This document shows, in pieces, positions 33,186 through 41,463 of a DNA stretch of 64,000 nucleotides; position 1 is the first letter of the stretch, and every line of letters starts with the position of its first letter. The position numbers and the translations under genes were made by a program. The notes below the pieces were generated by a model. It saw nothing but the letters and a program-made list of their open reading frames with translations. It made no database searches and had not been told where the DNA came from. The DNA is from Olsenella sp. (GTDB lineage Bacteria; Actinomycetota; Coriobacteriia; Coriobacteriales; Atopobiaceae), in contig JALCMG010000003.1 in the NCBI GenBank assembly GCA_022648325.1, forward strand, positions 62,001-126,000, given 5' to 3'.

Positions 33186-34760
33186 CTACCAGGCAAGTGC
33201 GTGGACCTCGCAGGTCGCATAGTCAACCTGCTCGAATATGGGCACCTCGAACGGAATGCTCGAGCCCTCTGCTGGGTGAGAGCTGAGGAAGTTGACGCCT
33301 CCGCCCACAATGTTTCCGGAGGCGTCGCGCAGGATGGCGGTGAGGCAGACCCCGTAATCGCTACTCAACAGCCTTGTCGTTCCGTCCTTCTCCAGCGTGA
33401 CGGTGCCCGATACGGTGATTCCGCCGTAGCCGTTTGACCTGGCCGATATGTTCGAGGTCGAGAACGAGGGAGCCGTGCCATCGGACAGGAGGTCCGCAGA
33501 GGGCTTGACCGGAGTGAACTCCACGCGTGTGGGTGTCGTTGAGCCGTCGAGGACGGTGCTTTGGTACGCCGTCTCACCGGGGGCGAGGACGGAAAGGACC
33601 TGCTCGTCCGAGAAGAGGACGCTGCCATCGTCCGCGTAGCCGGTGATGGTTACACTGGGATACGCAACCGTGCGGTCGGAGTTGTTCGTGAGCGAGTACT
33701 CGGCATACACGCTGCCGTTACTTGTCGACCAGTGTGACTCGCCAACGGAGAGGGCGTCCACGGCTGCTCGGGTGTCCGTCTCGTCCGGCTGTGCAGTGAC
33801 GACGGTTGTGTTGCCGCTTGATATGGCGCTGCTGCCGCTTGCAGCCTGGGAACCGGCGGTCTTGTCGGCCACAAAGAAACGCATGGCGAGAAGCACTGCC
33901 ACCACGGCAATGGCGGCAATAACGCACACAAGGGCGATTGCGCGGGTTCGCCCCGTCGCGGATGAGACATGCGCGTCTACGGCCTCGCGTGGGGTGGACG
34001 TGGCGGCAACGGCTGCCCCGGTCTTCTCCCCAGACTCGTTGCGCAGCGCGCGTCCAAGTTCGTCCACGCTCTGGAAACGCGCGCTGGGCTCGAACTCCGT
34101 TGCCTTGAGGACAACCGAGCGCAGGTCATCGGGCACGTCTGAGGAGGCAAGCGCCTTCTCGTAGCCCTCCTTGTCTTCGGGGTGAACGCCTGTGAGGAGG
34201 TAGCCCAGAAGCCGGCCCATAGAGTACACGTCTGAGCGGGCATCGGTCTTTGCGAATCCGTACTGCTCAGGAGCAGCAAAGCCCCAGGTGCCAAGCTTGT
34301 CGTCGTCTCCCTTGGCGTCCTCGGAGCCAAGCCTTGCTATGCCAAAGTCGATAAGGTGAGCGCCATCGGCGGCAACCACCACGTTTGAGGGGGTGATGTC
34401 GCGGTGCACGATGTCGTGGGAATGAAGCTTCGAGACGGCCTGGCAGATCTCGCCGGCCAGCTGCCGAGCCCTTGCGGCGTCCAGCTTTCCGCGACTCTCG
34501 ACGAGCTGCTCCAAGGTCTCGCCAGGAACGTAGTCGTAGACGACGATGAACTCGTCGGGCATCTCGTATGTTGCCTCGATGTGGGGGAGACGTGCGCAGT
34601 CTATCTCGGGAAGCGCCGCCCAAACGCCTCGACGGGTACGCGCGGCGGGGATGCGCTTGCGCACAAAGGGACCCGTACCGCCCAGGGTGACGAGCTCGGT
34701 TATGCCACCCTGCCCACGCGCGAGAACGCGCTCCACGTGGTAGGAGTCATCAACGCTCAT
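33186..34760 (-). CDS. Membrane Ser/Thr protein kinase
   Basis: 524 residues from ATG 34760. The Hanks-type kinase domain (~8-245) has the Lys of 'VRKRI', the catalytic loop 'HRDITPSNVVV' (about 119-129), DFG near 138 and 'APEQYGFAKTDARSDVYSMG'. A membrane segment ('ALVCVIAAIAVVAVLLAMRF', about 275-297) leads to an outside domain with 'SNGSVYAEYSLTNNSDRTVAY', an FxLYD-like beta fold. The glycine loop is weak ('LARGQGGITE'). The start is uncertain: GTG 34832 and ATG 34769 are in frame. It converges with the SPFH gene, leaving a 29-bp gap, and a CAGTTGGCAACTG box lies upstream. Confidence 0.83.
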   Translation of the reverse strand: MSVDDSYHVERVLARGQGGITELVTLGGTGPFVRKRIPAARTRRGVWAALPEIDCARLPHIEATYEMPDEFIVVYDYVPGETLEQLVESRGKLDAARARQLAGEICQAVSKLHSHDIVHRDITPSNVVVAADGAHLIDFGIARLGSEDAKGDDDKLGTWGFAAPEQYGFAKTDARSDVYSMGRLLGYLLTGVHPEDKEGYEKALASSDVPDDLRSVVLKATEFEPSARFQSVDELGRALRNESGEKTGAAVAATSTPREAVDAHVSSATGRTRAIALVCVIAAIAVVAVLLAMRFFVADKTAGSQAASGSSAISSGNTTVVTAQPDETDTRAAVDALSVGESHWSTSNGSVYAEYSLTNNSDRTVAYPSVTITGYADDGSVLFSDEQVLSVLAPGETAYQSTVLDGSTTPTRVEFTPVKPSADLLSDGTAPSFSTSNISARSNGYGGITVSGTVTLEKDGTTRLLSSDYGVCLTAILRDASGNIVGGGVNFLSSHPAEGSSIPFEVPIFEQVDYATCEVHALAW

Positions 34761-34881
34761 TGCATGCATTACCTGGTCGTCGTTCAAGCCCTTGGTTCCG
34801 TTCCGCACGTTGGCATAAATGCCGGCTTGCACGTGAGAACCGGCCTTTATCCATGATATGCAACCCGGGATGGGCGCTCCT

Positions 34882-34894
34882 CAGTTGGCAACTG
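34882..34894. promoter_or_regulatory. CAGTTGGCAACTG palindrome upstream of the kinase gene
   Basis: The same self-complementary 13-mer found twice at 31214-31271. It lies between the XRE gene stop and the kinase start, where a kinase promoter would be expected. Confidence 0.5.
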
Positions 34895-34899
34895 AAAAA

Positions 34900-35397
34900 T
34901 CACTGGGCGGGCGAGGGAGACTGCCCGACCGGATGGCCACCAGCCTGCCCCGCACGCAGGGGACCGGTGTGAAAGAGGGTCTGCTCGCCCAGGCTCCACA
35001 GCTCGTCGTCCGTGGCGGAGCGGTCAAAGCCGTGGTCGATGCACCAGATGATGATGGCGTCCCGACGCACCTTGGGCCAGAGCTCCGAGACGCCCGACAG
35101 GCGCAGGAGCCGCTGTGTCTCTCGAAGCGTGCAACGCATGCCCAGGGCGAGCATGATGGCGTGGTCTCTGCCGGGGCGGCTCTTGCCGGCAAAGATGTCG
35201 TAGACAACGGTGCCGTTAAGCCCGGATGCGCGAACGACCTCGGCGCGCTTCATGCCCTTTGCGTCCAGAAGTTCTCGCAGGTATTGAGGGAGGTCGCGAT
35301 TGACAGTGGAGTCTGGCTCGCCAAGGTAGGACTCCACGTTGGGTGCTGCCAGGAGACGGGCGAGAAGATCCTCTGTTAGGCGTTCCTTGCTGGCCAT
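34900..35397 (-). CDS. XRE-type HTH regulator
   Basis: 165 residues. The middle segment 'LRELLDAKGMKRAEVVRASGLNGTVVYDIFAG' followed by 'KSRPGRDHAIMLALGM' is a Cro/CI-type helix-turn-helix, and 'TLRETQRLLRLSGVSELWPK' follows. The C-terminal ~35 residues are Gly/Pro-rich. GGGAGGAACGC precedes ATG 35397. It precedes the kinase gene on the same strand by about 140 bp and is the best candidate to read the CAGTTGSCAACTG boxes of this module. Confidence 0.75.
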   Translation of the reverse strand: MASKERLTEDLLARLLAAPNVESYLGEPDSTVNRDLPQYLRELLDAKGMKRAEVVRASGLNGTVVYDIFAGKSRPGRDHAIMLALGMRCTLRETQRLLRLSGVSELWPKVRRDAIIIWCIDHGFDRSATDDELWSLGEQTLFHTGPLRAGQAGGHPVGQSPSPAQ

Positions 35398-35473
35398 GCG
35401 TTCCTCCCGTCTTTGAGCGGCTGGGTAGCCTGCGGCTGAGGCAATCATACGCCTCTTGAGCCGCCATCAATCG

Positions 35474-35574
35474 AAACCTGCGGCTTAATTGCAGTTGGTC
35501 ACGTTTGATGTCGAGAAAAACCGCAGGTAAATAGCTTGTGACGAGATTGAGAGGTGCAATTAAGCCGCAGGTTT
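35474..35574. repeat. 101-bp element with perfect 20-bp inverted ends
   Basis: Ends AAACCTGCGGCTTAATTGCA (35474-35493) and its exact complement (35555-35574) flank 61 bp that hold AAAAACCGCAGGTAAATAGC. It lies between two genes, has no coding capacity and has the form of a MITE- or REP-like element. Related words occur at 29689-29747. Confidence 0.65.
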
Positions 35575-35629
35575 GCCCCCCTCGGCCCCGTTTATGCCAG
35601 ACTGACCTGGAACAGCGACCAGCCGTCGT

Positions 35630-36424
35630 CTACCGCGCCACCTCGACCACCCGCGAACGGCCGCCGCCAACGCGCGCAGCCTCCGCCACTACGCCACCGG
35701 GATCTGTGTCCATGATCACAAGGTCAACGTCACCTGGCTGGGCAAACGGGACAAAGAGCCTGCTCGCGCCCACTTTCGTAGCGTCCATAAGGACAATCAC
35801 CTTGCTGGCGTGCTTCATGAACTCCTTCTTGGCATCGGCGGTCACCTGACGCTCGGCAAGAAAACCCAGCCTTCTGTCAAATCCGTCGGCACCGAGAAAG
35901 ACCTTGTCTACGTGCGTTCCCACCAGGGAGGCGGTGAGGTAGGGGCCATAGAGGTGGAAGCCTCGGCCGAGGATGCCGCCCGTGCTTATGGGTGTTGCGT
36001 TGGGAAGGTGCTGCTGGATGTAGGTTTGCACTGCGGGTTCGTCGGAGATGACGGAGATGTCTCTCTTCCTGTCAAGGCTGCGGATAAGCGCGAGCGTCGT
36101 GCTTCCAGACCCAACCAAGATGGTCTCGCCATCGCGAACCAGCTCGGCTGCCGCCTGGCCAATGGCATCCTTCGCTCTCACGTTTCTCCTAATTCGCGTG
36201 GGAAGGCTCGGAACCACAAGCTCACGGGCGGGTACGGCGCCGCCATGTATGCGCTTGAGCTTGCCCTCATGCTCAAGCTCAGTGAGATCGGTCCTAATAG
36301 TGACAGCTGAGACTCCAAATATCGAACTGAGGTCCGAGACAACGACCTCGCCCTTTCTTGACAGCATGTCGAGAATTCGGTTTTGTCGCTCCTCTGCGGT
36401 AATCTTTTGCGTGGAATCTGTCAT
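35630..36424 (-). CDS. DeoR-family regulator divergent from the second PTS operon
   Basis: 264 residues. The DeoR HTH ('VVVSDLSSIFGVSAVTIRTDLTELEHEGKL') and 'KRIHGGAVP' precede a DeoRC domain with 'ILVGSGSTTLALI', 'TGGILGRGFHLYGP' and 'VFLGADGFDRRLGF'. GGAGG lies seven bases before ATG 36424. It is divergent from the PTS operon starting at 36731, and a TTTCGTTTCG...CGAAGCGAAA palindrome lies between them. It is closest in design to the fructose-operon DeoR at 15321. Confidence 0.87.
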   Translation of the reverse strand: MTDSTQKITAEERQNRILDMLSRKGEVVVSDLSSIFGVSAVTIRTDLTELEHEGKLKRIHGGAVPARELVVPSLPTRIRRNVRAKDAIGQAAAELVRDGETILVGSGSTTLALIRSLDRKRDISVISDEPAVQTYIQQHLPNATPISTGGILGRGFHLYGPYLTASLVGTHVDKVFLGADGFDRRLGFLAERQVTADAKKEFMKHASKVIVLMDATKVGASRLFVPFAQPGDVDLVIMDTDPGGVVAEAARVGGGRSRVVEVAR

Positions 36425-36599
36425 CGGTAGGCCTCCAATCCCGGTGCGGTGACGGATGCAGTACGCACGGTGAGGTAGCGTTACGAGCGCGAAACAATGT
36501 GAGTATGTAGTACCACAGTTCTCCTCGAGTGCGTGCCTATGTTTCTACCAGCGGAATCAATGCGATTCGTCGGGGAAACCATTCCGTGCTTTCCATTAC

Positions 36600-36630
36600 T
36601 TTCGTTTCGCAACCATTTGCCGAAGCGAAA
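36600..36630. promoter_or_regulatory. Candidate DeoR operator
   Basis: TTTCGTTTCG (36600-36609) and CGAAGCGAAA (36621-36630) are inverted with nine of ten matches across an 11-base spacer, about 100 bp before the EIIA start. CGAAA-type repeats are typical of DeoR-family sites. The rest of the 306-bp gap (36425-36730) is unusually AT-rich and has no gene. Confidence 0.45.
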
Positions 36631-36730
36631 ATACCACTCAACATACGTTGCAAGTTTTTGAGCAACCTTCAATTTCGACGTGGATACTATCTGAATAAAC
36701 AGAGAAGCACGGAGGGGGATTGAACATCAA

Positions 36731-37147
36731 ATGGTAAATATTTTACTCGTCACGCATGGTGAGTTTACTCAGGGTATTACCTCAGCTCTCACACTTATCA
36801 TGGGCGAGGCAAAGGGGTATGCAACCGTATCGCTGAATATCGGGCAGGCGCCCGATGCGTTTCTCGACGAGCTCTCCAAGAAGGTTCACTCGCTCTACGA
36901 GGACTCCGAAGACAGTGGTGTGCTCGTTCTCGCCGATCTCTTTGGTGGCACCCCATGCAATTGCATTGCACGCATTATGAACGAGATGGGCATCGAGAAG
37001 GTCCGCTGTGTGACCGGCCTCAACCTGTCCATGCTGATCGAGGTCGTGAGCGACCGAGACGAGCAGGGCCTGCCACAGCTCGAGGAGACGGCGCTTGCTG
37101 CCGGTGGTAAAGGAATGGTCAGTCTAGCTGAGAAGATCTTCGGCTAA
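36731..37147 (+). CDS. PTS mannose-family enzyme IIA (second operon)
   Basis: 138 residues. His9 in 'ILLVTHGEFTQGITSAL' is the phosphorylation site, and 'VLVLADLFGGTPCNCIARI' is the second motif. The nearest ribosome site, GGAGGGGG, is about 14 bases from the ATG, longer than usual, so translation may be weak or controlled. It opens the second Man-type PTS operon. Confidence 0.88.
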   Translation: MVNILLVTHGEFTQGITSALTLIMGEAKGYATVSLNIGQAPDAFLDELSKKVHSLYEDSEDSGVLVLADLFGGTPCNCIARIMNEMGIEKVRCVTGLNLSMLIEVVSDRDEQGLPQLEETALAAGGKGMVSLAEKIFG

Positions 37148-37257
37148 GCCATATGTACAACCAAGCTTGAGAGGGGGACCCAAGGCAATCGAGGGCTGGC
37201 CGAAGGCTGTGCTTTTGTTCTGAATCTGCTGGTGCGTGTAAGTAGAAGGTGAGAGTA

Positions 37258-38013
37258 GTGATAGTACAAGCCATTCTTGTTGCACTCATCACGACCTGCT
37301 GCACTTGGTGGTTTAGCCACGTCATCACGAGGACTTGGCTGTACCCGCTGTGGTCAGGCTTTCTCGTTGGCCTGGTTCTTGGGAAGCCCGTCGAGGGCAT
37401 GATGATTGCTGCGGCGATCAACCTGCCCTACGTCGGTTTCATCACCGCCGGCGGCTCAATGCCGGGCAACCCGCAGTTCGCAGGTCCCGTTGGCACGGCG
37501 CTCGCGCTTGTCTCCGGGCTTGACGTGAACTCCGCTACGACGGTTGGCGTCATTCTCGGCAGCGTGACAATCATGGTGTGGACCGCCTACATGTCCATCA
37601 ACACGCTGTGGGTCCACATGGCCGAGGACTTCCTCAACAAGGGCAACATCCGTGCCATGAGGATGTGCAACTACATCCCGTCGTTCTTCGTCTCGTTCAT
37701 ACTCAACGGCATACCTGCCATGCTCGTGGTGCTCTATGGCGCCCCGTTTGGCGAGTGGTTCCAGACCTTCCCGCAGTGGATCGTCGATGGCTTTGGCATT
37801 GTCGGCGGCCTCATGCCTGCCCTTGGTATTGCAATGCTGCTCCAGTACCTCAACAAGCCCAAGCTGATGCCGTTCTTTTTCCTCGGCTTCGCGCTTGCCG
37901 AGTTCATGGGCCTCACCACGATGATGGTCACGTTCATCGCAGCACTTGTCGCAATCCTGCTCTACAACTTCCAGTCCGATAGCACCAAGAAACTGTCTGG
38001 GGGCGAGGCATAA
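37258..38013 (+). CDS. PTS mannose-family enzyme IIC (second operon)
   Basis: 251 residues with about seven membrane segments. It has the EIIC-Man/Sor signature 'GFLVGLVLGKPVEGMMIAAAINLPYVGFITAGGSMPGN'. GTG 37258 with AAGGTGAG upstream is preferred; GTG 37249 is in frame as an alternative. It ends TAATG, overlapping the EIID start by one base. Confidence 0.87.
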   Translation: MIVQAILVALITTCCTWWFSHVITRTWLYPLWSGFLVGLVLGKPVEGMMIAAAINLPYVGFITAGGSMPGNPQFAGPVGTALALVSGLDVNSATTVGVILGSVTIMVWTAYMSINTLWVHMAEDFLNKGNIRAMRMCNYIPSFFVSFILNGIPAMLVVLYGAPFGEWFQTFPQWIVDGFGIVGGLMPALGIAMLLQYLNKPKLMPFFFLGFALAEFMGLTTMMVTFIAALVAILLYNFQSDSTKKLSGGEA

Positions 38014-38843
38014 TGGCGCTCTCGAAGAAGACGCTGGTCAAGAACTGGCTGCTCACCTATTCGTCCGAGACTTGCTACAACTACGAGCGACTCCAGGGCC
38101 TGGGCAACACGAATGCGTTCGTGCCGGTCATCCGCGAGCTGTATCCCGAGGGCAAGCAAGCCGAGGAGCTCAAGAAGTACCTGGTGTTCTATAACACCGA
38201 GCCCTCTTGGATGGGCACGATCATCAACGGCATCACCTGCGCCATGGAGGAGAAGAGGGCCGAGGGCGCGGACATCGCTGCAGACGACATCATGCTGATG
38301 CGCTCCTCCCTCATGGGCCCCATGGCAGGCATTGGCGATACCGTGTCGCAGTCGATTGCCTACCCCATCCTCGCCGGTATCTGCATTCAGCTCGCCCTTG
38401 CGGGCAACTTTGCCGGTCCCATCATCTTTGATGTTGGCTACAAGATCCTCCAGCTCACCTGCGGCTACAACATGTACATGCTGGGGTACAAGAAGGGCCG
38501 CGACGCCATCGTCGACCTGCTGCAGAGCGGCATCATCAACAGGGTCCTCGACGCAGTCTCAATCGTCGGCCTCATGGTCGTTGGCTGCATGACAGTTGGC
38601 AACGTCAAGGTCGACCTCTCCTGGCTCGAGTTTGACTGGACCAACGAGCTTGGTACCGTCTCGCTCAACCTGCAGACGGGCGTCTTTGACGCGCTGCTCC
38701 CGGGCCTTCTCCCGCTCATGGTGGTTCTTGGAACCTGGGCGCTCCTGTCCAAGAAGCAGGTCAAGCCTCTCACGATGGTGCTCATCATCTTCGCGGTTGG
38801 CTTTGCCCTCGTGGGCATCAAGGCCCTCATAGGCCTGTACTAG
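38013..38843 (+). CDS. PTS mannose-family enzyme IID (second operon)
   Basis: 276 residues of normal family length. 'TCYNYERLQGLGNTNAFVPVI' and 'SSLMGPMAGIGDTVSQSIAYPI' are the EIID hallmarks, and 'LLPGLLPLMVVLGTWALLSKK' closes it. Unlike the EIID at 25097 it has no long extra loop. It pairs with the EIIC translated just upstream. Confidence 0.9.
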   Translation: MALSKKTLVKNWLLTYSSETCYNYERLQGLGNTNAFVPVIRELYPEGKQAEELKKYLVFYNTEPSWMGTIINGITCAMEEKRAEGADIAADDIMLMRSSLMGPMAGIGDTVSQSIAYPILAGICIQLALAGNFAGPIIFDVGYKILQLTCGYNMYMLGYKKGRDAIVDLLQSGIINRVLDAVSIVGLMVVGCMTVGNVKVDLSWLEFDWTNELGTVSLNLQTGVFDALLPGLLPLMVVLGTWALLSKKQVKPLTMVLIIFAVGFALVGIKALIGLY

Positions 38844-38918
38844 ACCGGTTCCCGGGTGCCATGCGAGACGCGCAACGGCACGCCTCTAGAGCAGGGAACC
38901 CAGTAGTTGTACGTGCGG

Positions 38919-38965
38919 GTGCCCTCCTGTCCAAACAGCCATGTCCAACTGGGACAGGAGGGCAC
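38919..38965 (+). other. Long hairpin between EIID and the epimerase gene
   Basis: GTGCCCTCCTGTCC (38919-38932) and GGACAGGAGGGCAC (38952-38965) are a perfect 14-bp stem around a 19-base loop. A second GC stem (GCCCCCGC / GCGGGGGC, about 38975-39005) follows. Neither has a T-run. They may set the ratio of membrane to enzyme gene expression by RNA processing or pausing. Confidence 0.6.
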
Positions 38966-39059
38966 GCTACCCAGGCCCCCGCAGCGCTTGCACCGCGGCG
39001 GGGGCTCGGTACAAGTATGAGCCTTTTGCCGCTCGCGGCGGGCTCTCCAGGGGGTTGAC

Positions 39060-39743
39060 ATGGGAAGCAAGAAGGATGCGGACATCTACCCCTCGGTCAT
39101 GTGCTGCAAGCCGTGGGACCTTGAGGCCTACGTGCACGCCTTCGAGGAGACGGGCGTTGCCGGGATTCACTTCGACGTGATGGATGGGCACTACGTGCCA
39201 AACATCATGCTCGGCTCGGAAGACTTCAAGGCTATCCGGCAGCTCACGGACCTCTCGATCGATGTTCACATCATGGCCACCGAGCCAGAGCGCTTTGTTC
39301 CGTACTTCGACCTCCGCAAGGGAGACTCGCTGAGCTTCCATCCCGAGGTTTCCCTCCAGCCGTATCGCCTACTCGAGGGCCTTCGTGCCATGGGCGTGTC
39401 CGCAGGCCTTGCCCTAAGTCCAGGCGTACCGGTGGGTTATTTGGAAGAATGCCTCGACGTTCTCGATTTTGTCATGGTCATGGCTGTGAGTCCGGGATTT
39501 GCCGGACAAAAGATGGTTCCGGACCATCTTGCCAAGCTGCGCAGGATTGCCGAGATAACCTCTCGAGCAAATCACCCCATCGGAATTGTGGTTGATGGCA
39601 ACACGACGCCTTCAAACGCAAGGCGCATGCACGAGGCGGGCGCTGCCGGATTTGTCGTGGGCACCTCCTCGCTTCTTAAGGACGGCCCTAGCGCATTTTC
39701 AGAGAAGTACAGGGAATACCAAGCCGAGATTGTACGAGCGTAG
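39060..39743 (+). CDS. Ketose-phosphate 3-epimerase (Rpe/AlsE family)
   Basis: 227 residues of the ribulose-phosphate 3-epimerase family. 'IHFDVMDGHYVPNIMLG' (metal His/Asp), 'IDVHIMATEPERF', 'LSPGVPVGYLEECLDVLDFVMVMAVSPGFAGQKM' and 'GIVVDGNTTPSNARRMHEAGAAGFVVGTSSL' are conserved. The enzyme inverts C3 of a ketose phosphate. Being inside a PTS operon, it more likely acts on a hexulose-6-P (as AlsE does on allulose-6-P) than on ribulose-5-P. CAGGGGG precedes ATG 39060. Confidence 0.82.
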   Translation: MGSKKDADIYPSVMCCKPWDLEAYVHAFEETGVAGIHFDVMDGHYVPNIMLGSEDFKAIRQLTDLSIDVHIMATEPERFVPYFDLRKGDSLSFHPEVSLQPYRLLEGLRAMGVSAGLALSPGVPVGYLEECLDVLDFVMVMAVSPGFAGQKMVPDHLAKLRRIAEITSRANHPIGIVVDGNTTPSNARRMHEAGAAGFVVGTSSLLKDGPSAFSEKYREYQAEIVRA

Positions 39744-39800
39744 TAGCTACGCATTTGTCGCACGACAAATTGGGTCCGACAACCAAAGGAGAGCAGAGCC

Positions 39801-40286
39801 ATGAGCGTGAAGAATCTTGTGTTTACCCGTATCGATGACCGTCTTATTCACGGCCAGGTTATGACGGCATGGATTCACCAGTTTCCGGAGTGCGCCCACA
39901 TCATGGTCGTTGATGACCAGGTGAGCAAAGACCCGTTCATGACCAAGATGTTCCAGTTGCTGCTCCCCGAGGGAACGACCATTGAGACGCTCTCGGTGGA
40001 CGATGCGGCCCCCAAGCTCAAGGAGGGCCTCGACCAGCAGACCATTCTGCTGGTTAAGTTCCCGCTCACCATTAAGCGCCTGGTTGATGCGGGCGTCGAC
40101 ATTGACTTCGTGAACATTGGCGGCATGGGCATGTCGGCTGGCAGGAAGAAGTTCTACAAGAACATTGCCGCCTCGCCCGAGGAGCGAGAGATCTTCAAGG
40201 AGCTCGTTGCCAAGGGCGTCAAAGTTGAAATCAGGATCGTACCCGCTAACAACGCCGTGAGCGTCGAGGGGCTGCTCAAGAAGTAG
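39801..40286 (+). CDS. PTS mannose-family enzyme IIB (second operon)
   Basis: 161 residues. His17 in 'TRIDDRLIHGQVMTAW' is the phosphorylated residue, and 'FVNIGGMGMSAGRKKFYKNI' follows. It completes a four-protein transporter with EIIA, EIIC and EIID, although the epimerase gene is inserted between them. AAAGGAGAGC precedes the start. Confidence 0.9.
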   Translation: MSVKNLVFTRIDDRLIHGQVMTAWIHQFPECAHIMVVDDQVSKDPFMTKMFQLLLPEGTTIETLSVDDAAPKLKEGLDQQTILLVKFPLTIKRLVDAGVDIDFVNIGGMGMSAGRKKFYKNIAASPEEREIFKELVAKGVKVEIRIVPANNAVSVEGLLKK

Positions 40287-40407
40287 GCCTCCCCATTTCG
40301 TGCGCGAAGGCGACTGTGAGCGAGCAACGACGACTTCGAAAGATGGGAATGACGCACATATGGACTTCTCACGATACCTCTCGCCATCTGCGTACCACGA
40401 AGGAACG

Positions 40408-41463
40408 ATGAAGGCGTGCAGGCTCCATCGCATTGGCGAGTTCACCACCGATACCGTTTCGATTCCCAGGCCCGTTGGTGAGCAGCTGCTGCTCAAGGTG
40501 GAGGGCTGTGGGGTTTGCGGCTCGGATATCCCGAGGATCTTCAAGCTTGGAACCGGCAAGCAGCGCTACCCCCTCACCATTGGGCATGAGTTCGGCGGCA
40601 CCATCGTCGAGGTGGGGAAGGACGCAGACAAGTCTCTCGTGGGAAAGCGCGGCGCGATTTTTCCCTGCATACCATGCAGGAAGTGCGACGCGTGCCTCTC
40701 GGCCAACTACGCCATGTGCGAGGACTACGACTACCTTGGGTCGAGAAGCGATGGCGGATTTGCCGAGTATTGCCTGGTGCCGTCCGCCTGGCACTTCGTC
40801 CCATCAACAAACCCGGACACGCCCGGCGAGGCCCTTGCCATGACGGAGCCCTGCACGGTTGCGCAGCATGCCGTGAGGAAGGGCGGGGTCACCGCTGGTA
40901 TGAACGTCCTCATCATGGGGGCAGGACCCATCGGCATCATGGTCGCTCGCTGGGCAAAGCTCTTTGGGGCGTCGGTGGTTCTCTCCGAAATCGTCGAAGA
41001 GAAGTGCGAATTTGCCCGCGCACACGGCTGCGAAGTCATCGACTCCAAGGAGGTTGACCTTGTCGAGCGCGTACACGAGCTTACGCACGGCAGGGGCGTT
41101 GACGTCGCCATCGAGGGCACTGGCAGCGGGTCTGGGCTGGGACAGGCGATTGAGTGCACCCGTACCTTTGGTACCGTGGTGATGATGGGCAATCCGGCCA
41201 GCGACACCACTATCAAGCTGACGCAGCATAGCCAGATCCTGCGCAAGGAGCTGAGCCTCAAAGGCATCTGGAACTCCCACTACGCGGACACGCCTATCAA
41301 CGAGTGGCACTACACCGTGCGGATGCTCGATGAGGGCAAGATGCAGGTCACCGACCTCATCACGCACAAGAGTTCGCTGGACGGTCTTCCCGCGCTCTGC
41401 TCGGGAATCAATGATCACTCGATTCTCATCTGCAAGGCCATGTATGTGCCGGAGGCAGAGTGA
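40408..41463 (+). CDS. Zinc-dependent polyol-phosphate dehydrogenase (GatD-like MDR)
   Basis: 351 residues of the medium-chain dehydrogenase family. Catalytic zinc ligands are Cys in 'GVCGSDIPRIF' and His-Glu in 'IGHEFGG'. The structural zinc loop is 'CIPCRKCDACLSANYAMC'. The NAD(P) site is 'VLIMGAGPIGIMVARWAKLFGA'. 'CGSDIPRIF' and 'YDYLGSRSDGGFAEY' are close to galactitol-1-P 5-dehydrogenase. It probably oxidises a PTS-derived hexitol phosphate to a ketose phosphate. ATG 40408 with GAAGGAACG upstream is preferred over ATG 40360, which lacks a ribosome site. Confidence 0.8.
   Translation: MKACRLHRIGEFTTDTVSIPRPVGEQLLLKVEGCGVCGSDIPRIFKLGTGKQRYPLTIGHEFGGTIVEVGKDADKSLVGKRGAIFPCIPCRKCDACLSANYAMCEDYDYLGSRSDGGFAEYCLVPSAWHFVPSTNPDTPGEALAMTEPCTVAQHAVRKGGVTAGMNVLIMGAGPIGIMVARWAKLFGASVVLSEIVEEKCEFARAHGCEVIDSKEVDLVERVHELTHGRGVDVAIEGTGSGSGLGQAIECTRTFGTVVMMGNPASDTTIKLTQHSQILRKELSLKGIWNSHYADTPINEWHYTVRMLDEGKMQVTDLITHKSSLDGLPALCSGINDHSILICKAMYVPEAE

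Noticed and set aside
39744..39800. Small hairpin TTTGTCGCACGACAAA before EIIB considered as a terminator
   Set aside because: No T-run follows, and EIIB clearly belongs to the same operon. It may be a minor RNA structure.
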